Shown here piece by piece: positions 8,145-17,503 of a stretch of 35,991 nucleotides of DNA. The stretch's first letter is position 1. Every line of letters starts with the position of its first letter. The notes under the pieces were generated by a model, which worked only from the letters and a program-made list of their open reading frames with translations, was not told the origin of the DNA and ran no database searches. The DNA is from Sphingobacteriales bacterium (GTDB taxonomy: Bacteria; Bacteroidota; Bacteroidia; Sphingobacteriales; Sphingobacteriaceae), in the NCBI GenBank assembly GCA_947505035.1, contig CANNIS010000008.1, positions 1-35,991 on the forward strand, in the 5' to 3' direction. The position numbers and the translations under genes were made by a program.

Positions 8145-9086
8145 TTATTTTAAATTGTCAATCATATTTTTGACTAAAGCTTTTAAGTCGTATTGGTTAT
8201 GCCAAGCCCAATCTTTTCTAGCATAATCGTCGTTGATACTTTTTGGCCACGAATCTGCAATAGCTTGACGCGGATCGTTTTCGAGATAGGTCAATGTAAA
8301 ATCGGGTAAATGAATATTAATTTCTTCGCCTAATTGATGCGGTGTAAAGCTCATTCCGGCTACATTATAGCTCGAACGAATTTTGATTAATTCGGCTGGT
8401 GCATCCATAATACCAATGGTTGCTTTAATCGCATCTTCCATATGCATCATAGGCAATTCGGTTTGCGCCGATAAAAAAGAGGCGTAAGTATTGTTTTTCA
8501 ATGCTTCGTGAAAAATGTGCACTGCATAATCGGTGGTGCCGCCACCTGGTGCCGATTTCCAACCAATTAAGCCTGGATATCTTAAGCTTCTTACATCTAA
8601 ACCATATTTTAAAAAGTAATATTCGCACCATCTCTCGCCCGCTAATTTACTGATACCATAAACCGTATTCGGATCCATGACCGAATATTGTGGGGTATTG
8701 TTTTTTGGAGAGTTGGGGCCAAACACCGCTATCGAACTTGGCCAATACACTTTTTTAGTTTGGTAAGTTAGGGCAAAATCTAATACATTGATTAAGCCTT
8801 CCATATTTAATTCCCATGCCATTTTTGGTTTTTGTTCGCCTGTTGCCGAAAGTAATGCGGCTAACAAATAAATTTGCGTGGGTTTATATTTTTCAAAAAT
8901 TGCTTGAAGATTTTGTTTGTCTAGTACATTTGAAATTTCAAATGGGCCAGCGTTAAGCATTTCATAACCTGGTTCTCTGATATCTGTAGCGACAACATTT
9001 TGAGGGCCATAGATTACTCTCAAATCTGCGACTAATTCGGTTCCAATTTGTCCGTTTGAGCCAATAACTAGGATAGATTCCTTCAT
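8145..9086 (-). CDS. tdh: L-threonine 3-dehydrogenase, SDR (NAD-dependent epimerase-like) type
   Basis: 313 residues. It has an extended short-chain dehydrogenase fold with the NAD-binding GSNGQIGTE motif (9-17) and the catalytic YGISK motif (Tyr143, Lys147). The sequence pattern, including MKESILVIGSNGQIG, WPSSIAVFGP and the C-terminal WPKSINDDYARKDW segment, matches the SDR-type threonine dehydrogenases first characterised in Flavobacterium, not the zinc-containing E. coli Tdh. These oxidise L-threonine to 2-amino-3-ketobutyrate with NAD. The next enzyme of the pathway (Kbl) is not in this window. The start MKESILV puts the Rossmann motif at the expected N-terminal position. It is followed after 5 bp by the 59-aa gene. 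A nucleotide-sugar epimerase is the alternative call but fits less well. Confidence 0.85.
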   Translation of the reverse strand: MKESILVIGSNGQIGTELVADLRVIYGPQNVVATDIREPGYEMLNAGPFEISNVLDKQNLQAIFEKYKPTQIYLLAALLSATGEQKPKMAWELNMEGLINVLDFALTYQTKKVYWPSSIAVFGPNSPKNNTPQYSVMDPNTVYGISKLAGERWCEYYFLKYGLDVRSLRYPGLIGWKSAPGGGTTDYAVHIFHEALKNNTYASFLSAQTELPMMHMEDAIKATIGIMDAPAELIKIRSSYNVAGMSFTPHQLGEEINIHLPDFTLTYLENDPRQAIADSWPKSINDDYARKDWAWHNQYDLKALVKNMIDNLK

Positions 9087-9201
9087 GTTTTTTTAAGGGT
9101 ATTGTACTCGAAATTAAGCAATATTTCCTAAATATTTCTTTTCGAATACCCAAGCATTTGTTTGTGTCTAATTTTCAGCATTTTCGATGATACGAGGCGC
9201 A

Positions 9202-12200
9202 CTAATAATGGACGCCAAATGGAATTTTATAATTATTAATTAAGCCTTTTTCATCGAATAAACTAAAGCGTAAAATGTAAATGCCATTGGGTACATATTG
9301 GCCATTACAGATACCATCCCAAATAAAGTTTCCTTTTTGACCCAAGGAAATGGTGTTGCCAATTTGTGTAATGGCTTGACCCTCGCGATTATAAATATCA
9401 ATATTGGCCATAATGTTTGGATAGGGGAATGCATAGTGTATAGTTAAAATATCATTTACCCCATCGGCATTGGGAGAAAATATTTTAGGATTAATGTTTA
9501 AGCCAAATTCCCTGTCCGAAAAATATTGATGATTGGAGTTGCTATATCCAGGTGTGGCATAACCATAATTTGCTGCGGCCGATCCCCAATTAGCAAGGTC
9601 TTTGCTGCTCCAATTTTCGGAACGCCTTTCGAGCGAAACATTTTTAGTATTCGTAATTAAACTTAAATGCATTTGATCGGCATAATAAACTTCGTCGATG
9701 AGTTGTTGGTTCGGTGAAAGTAGCACTACGGTGCCCTGTTCGTTAGTAAGTGTAGGCATTTCGGGGTTGGTGATAAAATCGTTGACACTTTTAAAACCAA
9801 AATGATTTTGTAACAACGGCGCATTGGTGCTGATGCAAACATAATGTGCGGGTTGTAAAAAATAATTGGCTGCTATACTTTTACAATAACTAATTTCGTT
9901 CTTCGAATTTCGAACGCCAATGCACCAGTTTTTTAAATTTTGAATTTGATTCGAACGATTATATAATTCAATAAATTCGGGAAGGCTATCGCCGGTATTG
10001 AATAATAGCTCGTTGATGATGACTTGATTATGGTAAACACTATCGCTGATAAATAAAGGGAAAGTGCTGTCTATTTTTTGGCCTAGGCAATTTTGTAAAG
10101 CGTTAATTTGTATTTCAAATTTGCTTGCTATTGGAAATGCTTGTTGGTAAAACAAACGGAGTGTTTGGTAATTGTTGCTAAATTGATAATTAATTGGGCT
10201 ATTGGCTAAGCCAATTAATTGTATGGTATGCCAATCGAAAGCCGCGCTATCTATGCCCTCTGTACAAGTGATACTTATTTCCTGTTCGCTTAATTCGAGC
10301 TGTTTAATTTGGAATTCAGCCATTTGGCTCAATTCGAGCTGATTGCTTTTGGCCGGACTTCCACCTATTGCAGCTAAACTACTATGCCATAATTTTGTAT
10401 TAGGACAATCATAAAAATCATTCAAACGCGCTAAGCTGTATCCGCCTTCTCTTTTATTACTTTCCCATTGATTGATTTTATAAGAAACGCTGTCGATCAA
10501 TTGTAACTTTTCGTCAAATAAGTATAAGGTGTCAATGCTATTACCAATAGAAGGGAAACTGGTAATGCCAATGGTTTTTCCATATTTTAAAAAGGCATTG
10601 GTATCGCTGCGCTCACATAAGATGGCAAATGCATAAGGGGCTAAAGTATCTAATTCAAAAAAACGTTTACTGTTATGATTTCCAAAATAAAGTTGACAAG
10701 CACTCACACCTATCGCTGTCGGATTACTTATTTCAACAAATTCTAATTCGGGTAAACCTATGGCAGGTGTTGGATCTGCCATTATTTCGCTTATTTTTAA
10801 ACGAAGTGTTTGAAACGGAATATTTTTTCCAAATGATTGAATTATATTATAATCCCTGCCATCAAATGCGATGATATTTTTTGCATAAAATTGATATAAA
10901 CCTTTGTCAATTTCTTCATCAAAAGTCAAAACTAAATAATCTAAATAGGTCCAATCAAAAAAGTAATCGACCGGAAAAAATAAATGTTGGTTGCTATCTG
11001 CGATGTAAAATTGTATCGCATTAAAAGTTTGCGGTGCTATTTTATTATTGAATCGAATGGCAAGTTGATTTTTATTCAGGACATTTATGCTGCTAAGCGT
11101 TATGGCTAAAGTATCTATATGAAATTTTGCGATTTTATTTAAACTACCCGGGCTGCCGCCCATAATTTCTGTAGCGGCATTCCAATTGCCTGCAGTTTTA
11201 CATTTGCTATATGGGTCTATTTTTGCCAAGCTATAGCCACCATTGCTTTTGCTGACTTCTCTATACCAACTCAATCGGTAAGTAAGGCTGTCTATTATAA
11301 TCCCCGCTGGATTTTTTAAAGTCAGATGATCGTATGTATTGTTGAGTGTTGGCCAAATAGTACAACCAATGGTTTTACCATAGGCCCGATAAGCAAGGGT
11401 ATCGGCTACATTACATAAAATTAAATAAGCGCCTGGCAAAAGGCTGTCTTTCTTAAAAGTATAAGTACTACTGCCATCGCTGATACTATGGTTTTGTAGT
11501 TGAATAGTATAAGCTTGGGTATTATAGATTTCAATAAATTCGCCATTTGGCAAGCCTATGCTTGGGCTTGGGTCTGGATAGATTTCGTTCATCACTAAAT
11601 CTTGAAATTTTTCGGCGATGCTTGGTTTGAATATAAAGTTTATTTGGCTATCACTGCTGATTAAATAATTTCCAGAAAGATCTTTTAAATTTTTCAGCCT
11701 CAAAAAATGTTTACCATAATTTATGCTATCATTAAACTGAATTTGAAGGCTAAAAAAATTGAGCCAATGCGCCGAAATGGCCAATTGTTGACTGTCTAAT
11801 TCAAAATTAGCTAAATCTTGAATGGCAGTGCTATCCATGCTTTCGTTGAATTGCACAATTAATTGATGGCTATTTTTAGCAAAGCAACTCATTACCCTTG
11901 GTTGCAGCGAATCGATACTGCTCGGGTAGATTTTAATTTGATCAAATTGAAATAAATTGCTTCTTGTTGCGGTGTACCTGACCAATATTCCAAAATACTT
12001 ATTACTATAATTTAAAGAATCTGCTACGCTACCTAATGCCTGATAATTACTGGCCGTATCATTCGCTGCAAACAGCGACCACCTGCCATCGCTTGCGCGA
12101 GTGATTTTTATTTTTGTAAAAAGCGTATCGGTTTTGAGTCGAGGCATTGCCGGGCCGTCAATTATTTTGATCAGGCTATTTCCTTTTTGCCGGTACAAAT

Positions 12201-12567
12201 CATACGAATCGGTATTGCCACTTTCGCCAATTTGCAAGAAATAACCATTCAGACTTTTGTCTAATGTAGCGGCATCGGCAATTAAATAGATGCGAGTATA
12301 GTTACTAGTAGAGGGGTCGAATAAAAGTTTAAGTTGAAATTCCCAAGTGGTGTTTAAATTAATTGTGGATGCAGTAGTTAGGAAACAAGTATCGGTTTTT
12401 GTCGACATTTTTGTTTGCATGTGCCCCATACCGCTCACATAAAATGCTGCCGTATCTCCCAACCACTGCGGATTGCTACTCAAATCGCCATCACTAAAAT
12501 CATCCTGCACTTGCCCAAAAACCAGCGAATGAATAAACAATCCTAAAATCCACAATATCTTTTTCAT
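9202..12567 (-). CDS. large secreted lamin-tail-domain protein with gliding-motility/T9SS C-terminal domain
   Basis: 1121 residues. A signal peptide (about 1-19, ending SLVFGQ) is followed by a region of about 190 residues resembling a carbohydrate-binding/LamG-like jelly roll. Three lamin-tail-type beta-sandwich domains follow: about 324-460 (VMNEIYPDPSPSIGLPNGEF), about 590-735 (ISEIMADPTPAIGLPELEF) and about 845-960 (VIINELLFNTGDSLPEFIEL). The first two each end with a GGYSLA...GGSP module. The last about 90 residues contain NPKIFSPNADGVND, an IYNREG segment, WDG and PNGIYIL, the C-terminal signature of gliding-motility-associated T9SS cargo. It is probably exported by type IX secretion and displayed on the cell surface. 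It has no recognisable catalytic motif, so it may be structural or adhesive. It is divergent from asd. Confidence 0.85.
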   Translation of the reverse strand: MKKILWILGLFIHSLVFGQVQDDFSDGDLSSNPQWLGDTAAFYVSGMGHMQTKMSTKTDTCFLTTASTINLNTTWEFQLKLLFDPSTSNYTRIYLIADAATLDKSLNGYFLQIGESGNTDSYDLYRQKGNSLIKIIDGPAMPRLKTDTLFTKIKITRASDGRWSLFAANDTASNYQALGSVADSLNYSNKYFGILVRYTATRSNLFQFDQIKIYPSSIDSLQPRVMSCFAKNSHQLIVQFNESMDSTAIQDLANFELDSQQLAISAHWLNFFSLQIQFNDSINYGKHFLRLKNLKDLSGNYLISSDSQINFIFKPSIAEKFQDLVMNEIYPDPSPSIGLPNGEFIEIYNTQAYTIQLQNHSISDGSSTYTFKKDSLLPGAYLILCNVADTLAYRAYGKTIGCTIWPTLNNTYDHLTLKNPAGIIIDSLTYRLSWYREVSKSNGGYSLAKIDPYSKCKTAGNWNAATEIMGGSPGSLNKIAKFHIDTLAITLSSINVLNKNQLAIRFNNKIAPQTFNAIQFYIADSNQHLFFPVDYFFDWTYLDYLVLTFDEEIDKGLYQFYAKNIIAFDGRDYNIIQSFGKNIPFQTLRLKISEIMADPTPAIGLPELEFVEISNPTAIGVSACQLYFGNHNSKRFFELDTLAPYAFAILCERSDTNAFLKYGKTIGITSFPSIGNSIDTLYLFDEKLQLIDSVSYKINQWESNKREGGYSLARLNDFYDCPNTKLWHSSLAAIGGSPAKSNQLELSQMAEFQIKQLELSEQEISITCTEGIDSAAFDWHTIQLIGLANSPINYQFSNNYQTLRLFYQQAFPIASKFEIQINALQNCLGQKIDSTFPLFISDSVYHNQVIINELLFNTGDSLPEFIELYNRSNQIQNLKNWCIGVRNSKNEISYCKSIAANYFLQPAHYVCISTNAPLLQNHFGFKSVNDFITNPEMPTLTNEQGTVVLLSPNQQLIDEVYYADQMHLSLITNTKNVSLERRSENWSSKDLANWGSAAANYGYATPGYSNSNHQYFSDREFGLNINPKIFSPNADGVNDILTIHYAFPYPNIMANIDIYNREGQAITQIGNTISLGQKGNFIWDGICNGQYVPNGIYILRFSLFDEKGLINNYKIPFGVHY

Positions 12568-12713
12568 CCCATGATTGCTGTTGCTATTATTTTAAACAAG
12601 TGTAGGCACTCTAGCCCTTATTTGAAATTGCATAAATGAAGGATTTTTAATCAGCTATTATAAGGCCATGCAAGTATTTTTTTTTATTTTTACCTCGTAT
12701 TTAATCTATTCAT

Positions 12714-13709
12714 ATGAAGGTTGCAGTTGTAGGAGCCACAGGCTTAGTAGGCACTAAAATATTAGCTGTTTTGGCAGAAAGAAATTTTCCAATAAGCGAA
12801 TTGCTATTGGTTGCATCTGCCAAAAGTGTGGGTAAAGAAATTGCTTACCAAGGCAAAGCGCATCAAGTTTGCAGCATGGAAGAAGCCATTGCACAAAAAC
12901 CGACCATTGCTATTTTTTCTGCAGGTGGAAATACTTCCTTACAATACGCGCCGCAATTTGCAGCTGTTGGTACGGTAGTTATCGATAATTCATCGGCATG
13001 GAGAATGGATCCAAACATTGCACTAATAGTACCAGAAGTAAACGCACATGTATTAACTAAAAAAGATTTAATCATTGCGAATCCAAATTGTTCAACCATA
13101 CAAATGGTAATGGTGTTAAAGCCATTGCATTTAAAATATAAAATTAAAAGAGTAGTTGTTTCTACTTATCAATCGGTAACCGGAACAGGTGTTAAAGCGG
13201 TGGAGCAACTCATGAATGAGCGTGCTGGTATTGAAGGAGAGCGTGCCTATACTTATCCAATAGATTTAAATGTGATTCCTCAAATTGATGTTTTTCTCGA
13301 AAATGGTTATACCAAAGAAGAAATGAAAATGATTTTGGAAACCAAAAAAATTATGGAAGACGACAGCATTCAAGTAACCGCTACCACTGTTCGTATTCCA
13401 GTAATGGGTGGTCATTCAGAAGCCATCAATATTGAATTCGAAAATGATTTTGATATGGCTACTGTTAAAAATATCTTAGCCAATTCGCCGGGTATTGTTT
13501 TGCAAGACGATCCAGCTAATTTAATTTATCCAATGCCTTTAACTGCTAACGATAAAGACGAAGTTTTTGTTGGCCGACTAAGAAGAGATGAATCGCAAGC
13601 AAATACGCTAAACTGTTGGGTAGTATCGGATAATTTAAGAAAAGGAGCGGCAACCAATGCGGTTCAAATTGCCGAATATTTAATGAAAAATAATTTATTG
13701 AATGCCTAG
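12714..13709 (+). CDS. asd: aspartate-semialdehyde dehydrogenase
   Basis: 331 residues, full family length. It reduces aspartyl phosphate to aspartate semialdehyde with NADPH, the branch point to lysine/diaminopimelate, threonine and methionine. The N-terminal GATGLVGTKIL motif binds NADP. NPNCSTIQ carries the catalytic Cys126. The region TYQSVTGTGVKAV follows and IPVMGGHSEAINIEF supplies the active-site His. The ATG lies directly before the Rossmann strand (MKVAVVGATG), as in other Asd proteins. It stands alone: divergent from the lamin-tail gene and 112 bp upstream of ispH. Its product feeds cell-wall diaminopimelate synthesis, in keeping with the other envelope genes nearby, but no operon link is evident. 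Confidence 0.96.
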   Translation: MKVAVVGATGLVGTKILAVLAERNFPISELLLVASAKSVGKEIAYQGKAHQVCSMEEAIAQKPTIAIFSAGGNTSLQYAPQFAAVGTVVIDNSSAWRMDPNIALIVPEVNAHVLTKKDLIIANPNCSTIQMVMVLKPLHLKYKIKRVVVSTYQSVTGTGVKAVEQLMNERAGIEGERAYTYPIDLNVIPQIDVFLENGYTKEEMKMILETKKIMEDDSIQVTATTVRIPVMGGHSEAINIEFENDFDMATVKNILANSPGIVLQDDPANLIYPMPLTANDKDEVFVGRLRRDESQANTLNCWVVSDNLRKGAATNAVQIAEYLMKNNLLNA

Positions 13710-13821
13710 TTTGGGACAAACAAAAGGCAATAAAAATGGTTAAATAGGTAAGTTTTTGGGTTTTTTGCGAATTTTATAGCATTTAATGCCCTTAGCTTAG
13801 TATTTTTGATAAAATCGAAAT

Positions 13822-14667
13822 ATGTTAAATCTTGCTGTTACAATAGATCAAGAATCTGGCTTTTGCTTTGGGGTAGTTTACGCCATTGAAATGGCCGAAG
13901 AAATATTGGCCGAAAAAGGCTATTTATATTGCCTTGGCGATATTGTGCATAACGACGAAGAAGTAGATCGTTTAAAAGCGAAAGGCTTAAAAATTATTTC
14001 ACAAGAAGATTTAATAAACTTAACAAACGAAACTGTTTTAATTAGAGCGCATGGCGAACCGCCAGCTACCTACCAAACTGCTTTAGCAAATAATATTACT
14101 TTAATAGATGCCTCTTGTCCGGTTGTTCTCAAATTACAAAATAGGGTAAAGAATTCTTTCGACGACGAGGAACAAATTTATATTTATGGAAAGCATGGAC
14201 ATGCCGAAGTAATTGCTTTACAAGGGCAGACAAATAACCAAGCAGTTGTTTTTCAAGATATCAAAGAGCTCGACTTTGCGAGCATGCCTCAAAAAATCAC
14301 CTTGTATTCGCAAACCACTAAAAGCACCGATAAATTTTATGCTATCAAAAACGAATTGATTGCAAAAGGATTTGAAGTGAGAGCCAACGATACCATTTGT
14401 CGTCAGGTTTCTAATCGTGACGAAGAATTGCGCAAGTTTGTAACCAATTACGATCGCATTATTTTTGTTTCGGGCAGAAAATCATCTAACGGAAAAATTT
14501 TATATGATGTTTGCAGACAACACAATGTGAACACTTATTTTGTTTCGGCAAGTTCGGAAATAGATGCCACCATGTTCCATGCAAACGATACGGTTGGTAT
14601 TTGTGGCGCTACCTCTACACCCATGTGGTTAATGGAGGAAGTAAAAAATAAATTACAAAGTTTATAA
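13822..14667 (+). CDS. ispH: 4-hydroxy-3-methylbut-2-enyl diphosphate reductase (IspH/LytB)
   Basis: 281 residues. This is the last enzyme of the MEP pathway, an iron-sulfur protein that makes isopentenyl and dimethylallyl diphosphate. The three cluster cysteines are visible: Cys15 in SGFCFGV, Cys99 in DASCPVV and Cys193 in DTICRQVSNR. The substrate-site histidines His43 (IVHND) and His77 (RAHGEP) and the C-terminal CGATSTPMWLMEEV are also in place. A TATTTTTG -7-like box at 13801-13808 precedes the ATG by 13 bp, but no convincing -33 element is seen. The crtZ-like gene starts 3 bp after the stop, linking precursor supply to carotenoid hydroxylation. Confidence 0.96.
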   Translation: MLNLAVTIDQESGFCFGVVYAIEMAEEILAEKGYLYCLGDIVHNDEEVDRLKAKGLKIISQEDLINLTNETVLIRAHGEPPATYQTALANNITLIDASCPVVLKLQNRVKNSFDDEEQIYIYGKHGHAEVIALQGQTNNQAVVFQDIKELDFASMPQKITLYSQTTKSTDKFYAIKNELIAKGFEVRANDTICRQVSNRDEELRKFVTNYDRIIFVSGRKSSNGKILYDVCRQHNVNTYFVSASSEIDATMFHANDTVGICGATSTPMWLMEEVKNKLQSL

Positions 14668-14670
14668 AAA

Positions 14671-15126
14671 ATGATTCAGAATATATTAGTTGTATTAGCC
14701 ACCTTTATCATTATGGAATTGGTGGCTTGGTTGGCTCATAAATTTGTAATGCATGGTTTTTTATGGTATTTACACAAAGATCATCATCAAAAGGAGCCTG
14801 GTTTTTTCGAAAAAAATGACGCCTTCTTTTTAATATTTGCCTGCCCAAGTTCTTATTGTTTTATTTCAGGTTCTATCCACAACGACTTTCGTTTTTATAT
14901 TGGTTTAGGGATTTTATTATATGGCATTTGCTATTTCTTAGTACACGATATTATTATTCACCAAAGGTTTAAAATTTGGAGAGATTGGGATAATAAATAT
15001 GTCAGGGCTATTCGTCGCGGGCATAAAATGCACCATAAATATTTAGAGAAGCACGATGGAGAATCTTTCGGAATGCTCCTTGTTCCATTCAAGTATTTTG
15101 TAGAACAATACGCCAAAAAAAATTAA
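14671..15126 (+). CDS. crtZ: beta-carotene hydroxylase, CrtZ-type (fatty acid hydroxylase superfamily)
   Basis: 151 residues, an integral membrane di-iron hydroxylase. All four histidine boxes of CrtZ are present: H23-x4-H28 (HKFVMH), H35-x2-HH (HKDHH), H-x4-H (HDIIIH, about residue 91) and H-x2-HH (HKMHH, about residue 120). Length, box spacing and the ending HGESFGMLLVP-like segment fit beta-carotene 3-hydroxylase, which makes zeaxanthin via cryptoxanthin. It starts 3 bp after ispH and is followed after 10 bp by a TonB-dependent receptor, so the three probably share a transcript. No phytoene synthase or cyclase is in the window. A related sterol-desaturase-like enzyme is possible, but the compact size favours CrtZ. 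Confidence 0.88.
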   Translation: MIQNILVVLATFIIMELVAWLAHKFVMHGFLWYLHKDHHQKEPGFFEKNDAFFLIFACPSSYCFISGSIHNDFRFYIGLGILLYGICYFLVHDIIIHQRFKIWRDWDNKYVRAIRRGHKMHHKYLEKHDGESFGMLLVPFKYFVEQYAKKN

Positions 15127-15136
15127 AAAATATTTT

Positions 15137-17503
15137 ATGAAAAAAATTGGATTAATCTTGCTGATAGCAATGGCAAGTTTGCAATCATTTGCTCAATCTG
15201 GAATTATCAAAGGGAAAGTAAAAAACGCCATCAATAACGAGGTGTTGCCAAGTGTAGTAGTGGTTATTCAAGGCAGCACGGTGGCTACTACTACTGGCTT
15301 TGATGGTTTTTTTGAATTGAAAAATTTAAAACCAGGTTTTTATAATGTCGAATTCAAGTTGATTGGATTTAAGAAAAAATTACTCTACGAAATTCAAGTA
15401 AATAATTTAAAAGCGAGTATTGTTGATATTGAATTAGAAGAAGATTCGAGAAATATTAATACGGTAGAAGTTACTGCAAAGAATTTTTACAAGCCAGCAG
15501 AAAGTCCGGTTTCTTTAAGAACCATTGGCGTGTCAGAAATTAAAAGAAATCCTGGTGGTGGAAGAGATATTTCTAAAGTAATTCAATCTTTACCGGGTGT
15601 TGCATCGAGCGCCACTTTCCGTAACGATATTATTATTAGAGGGGGTGCGCCCAACGAAAATAAATTTTATTTAGATGGTATTGAAATCCCTAACATCAAT
15701 CATTTTGCTACGCAAGGCTCTACTGGTGGTCCAGTGGGTTTAATCAATGTAGATTTTGTGCGCGAAGTAGATTTTTATTCGGGAGCTTTTCCTGCAAATA
15801 GAGGTAATTCCTTAAGTTCTATTTTCGACTTTAAATTTAAAGATGGCCGCAACGATAAACAATTTGCATCGATGACCGTTGGCTCTAGTGATTTAGCATT
15901 GGTGGCCGAGGGCCCAATCAATAGTAAAACAACTTACATGGCTTCGTATCGAAAGTCTTATTTGCAATTTTTGTTTCGTGCCATCGGATTACCATTCTTA
16001 CCAGAGTATAACGATTTTCAATTTAAAGTAAAATCTAAAATTGATGATAAGAATGAAATTACTTTTATTGGTTTAGGTGCCTTAGATGATTTTTCTTTAA
16101 ATTTAGATGCGAACGAAACAGAAACCCAAAAATTTCAATTAGAAACCTTACCGGTATTTTTACAATCTAATTATACCATTGGTGTTAATTATAAGCACTA
16201 CAAAGCGCATGGCTATTCAACGGTGGTGCTCAGTAGAAATTATTTAAAAAATACCACTAAAAAGTATAAAGAGAATTCAGAAGATTCGGTTATGCTATTA
16301 AATTATGCATCGACCGAAATAGAAAACAAAATTCGTATCGAAAATACCAGCCGACACCAAGGCTATAAATTTAATTATGGTATTAGTGCAGAACAAGCAA
16401 GCTATACAAACGATACCTATCAATTAAATCCATTTGGATTAATTGATTATACTTCTACTTTAAATTTAATTCGTTATGGGGCATTTGCACAAATAGCTAA
16501 AGGATTTGTGAATGATCGTTTGCAATTATCTAGCGGATTAAGGTTAGATGGAAATAATTTTGCGACAGGCATGTCTAATCCATTAGATCAATTATCTCCT
16601 CGTTTTTCTGCGGCATATGCTTTGAGCGATAAATGGAGTTTAAATTTTAATACCGGTATTTATTACCAAACGCCGGCTTACACTGTATTGGGTTACAGAG
16701 ATACAAACGGAATTTTAACCAATACAAATGTGAAATATATTTCGGTTAAACAAGTGGTGGGTGGTATAGAATACAATACGCTTTCTAATTTAAGATTTAC
16801 AGCAGAAGGTTTTTACAAAGGTTATGCTAATTACCCTATGTTGTTAAGCAATGGCGATACCATTCCATTAGCAAACTTAGGTATTGATTTTGGTGTAGTA
16901 GGAAATAAGCCTGTAGCGGGTTTAACCAAAGGCAGAAGTTATGGTGTGGAGTTTTTAGCACAACAAAAATTAAATAAAGGATTTTATGGCATTGTTGCCC
17001 TTACTTTAGTGCACAGCGAATTCAATGATAAAAATAACAAATCGGTTGTTTCTTCTTGGGATTCAAAATACATTGTGAGTTTAACTGCAGGTAAAATATT
17101 GAAGAGAAATTGGGAATTAGGCTTGAAGCTAAGATCTGCTGGCGGTGCACCTTATACGCCTTTCAATAAAGAATTTTCTTCTGTTATTGCGAACTATAAT
17201 GCAAATCCTGCTGGCTTTTTAGATAATAGCAAATTAAACACCAATCGCTTACCTGCATTTTATCAATTAGATGCCCGCATCGATAAAAAATATAATTTCA
17301 AGAAATGGAATTTGAATGTATTTATTGACATCACTAATTTAACCAATGTACAATTGGATGATAAACCAATTTTTGTTTTAGACCGAGATGCAGCGGGTAA
17401 TAAACAAATAGACCCTAACGATCCAAGTAAATATAAAACCAAATTACTTGCTGATAAATCGGGTAGCTTATTATCGACGATTGGAATTATCATTGAAATT
17501 TAA
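15137..17503 (+). CDS. TonB-dependent outer-membrane receptor with carboxypeptidase-regulatory N-domain
   Basis: 788 residues. A signal peptide (about 1-20, MKKIGLILLIAMASLQSFAQ) is followed by a CarboxypepD_reg-like beta-sandwich (about 22-110, GTTGFDGFFELKNL-type pattern with VEFKLIGF). The plug domain (about 120-230) has RDISKVIQSLPGV, IIRGGAPNENKFYLDGIEI and VDFYSGAFPANRG. The rest is a beta-barrel with alternating aromatic strands, ending STIGIIIEI. It imports an unidentified substrate across the outer membrane using TonB energy. No SusD partner follows, so a polysaccharide utilisation locus is not indicated. It sits 10 bp behind crtZ. Its last 33 bp overlap the convergent waaA gene. Confidence 0.92.
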   Translation: MKKIGLILLIAMASLQSFAQSGIIKGKVKNAINNEVLPSVVVVIQGSTVATTTGFDGFFELKNLKPGFYNVEFKLIGFKKKLLYEIQVNNLKASIVDIELEEDSRNINTVEVTAKNFYKPAESPVSLRTIGVSEIKRNPGGGRDISKVIQSLPGVASSATFRNDIIIRGGAPNENKFYLDGIEIPNINHFATQGSTGGPVGLINVDFVREVDFYSGAFPANRGNSLSSIFDFKFKDGRNDKQFASMTVGSSDLALVAEGPINSKTTYMASYRKSYLQFLFRAIGLPFLPEYNDFQFKVKSKIDDKNEITFIGLGALDDFSLNLDANETETQKFQLETLPVFLQSNYTIGVNYKHYKAHGYSTVVLSRNYLKNTTKKYKENSEDSVMLLNYASTEIENKIRIENTSRHQGYKFNYGISAEQASYTNDTYQLNPFGLIDYTSTLNLIRYGAFAQIAKGFVNDRLQLSSGLRLDGNNFATGMSNPLDQLSPRFSAAYALSDKWSLNFNTGIYYQTPAYTVLGYRDTNGILTNTNVKYISVKQVVGGIEYNTLSNLRFTAEGFYKGYANYPMLLSNGDTIPLANLGIDFGVVGNKPVAGLTKGRSYGVEFLAQQKLNKGFYGIVALTLVHSEFNDKNNKSVVSSWDSKYIVSLTAGKILKRNWELGLKLRSAGGAPYTPFNKEFSSVIANYNANPAGFLDNSKLNTNRLPAFYQLDARIDKKYNFKKWNLNVFIDITNLTNVQLDDKPIFVLDRDAAGNKQIDPNDPSKYKTKLLADKSGSLLSTIGIIIEI

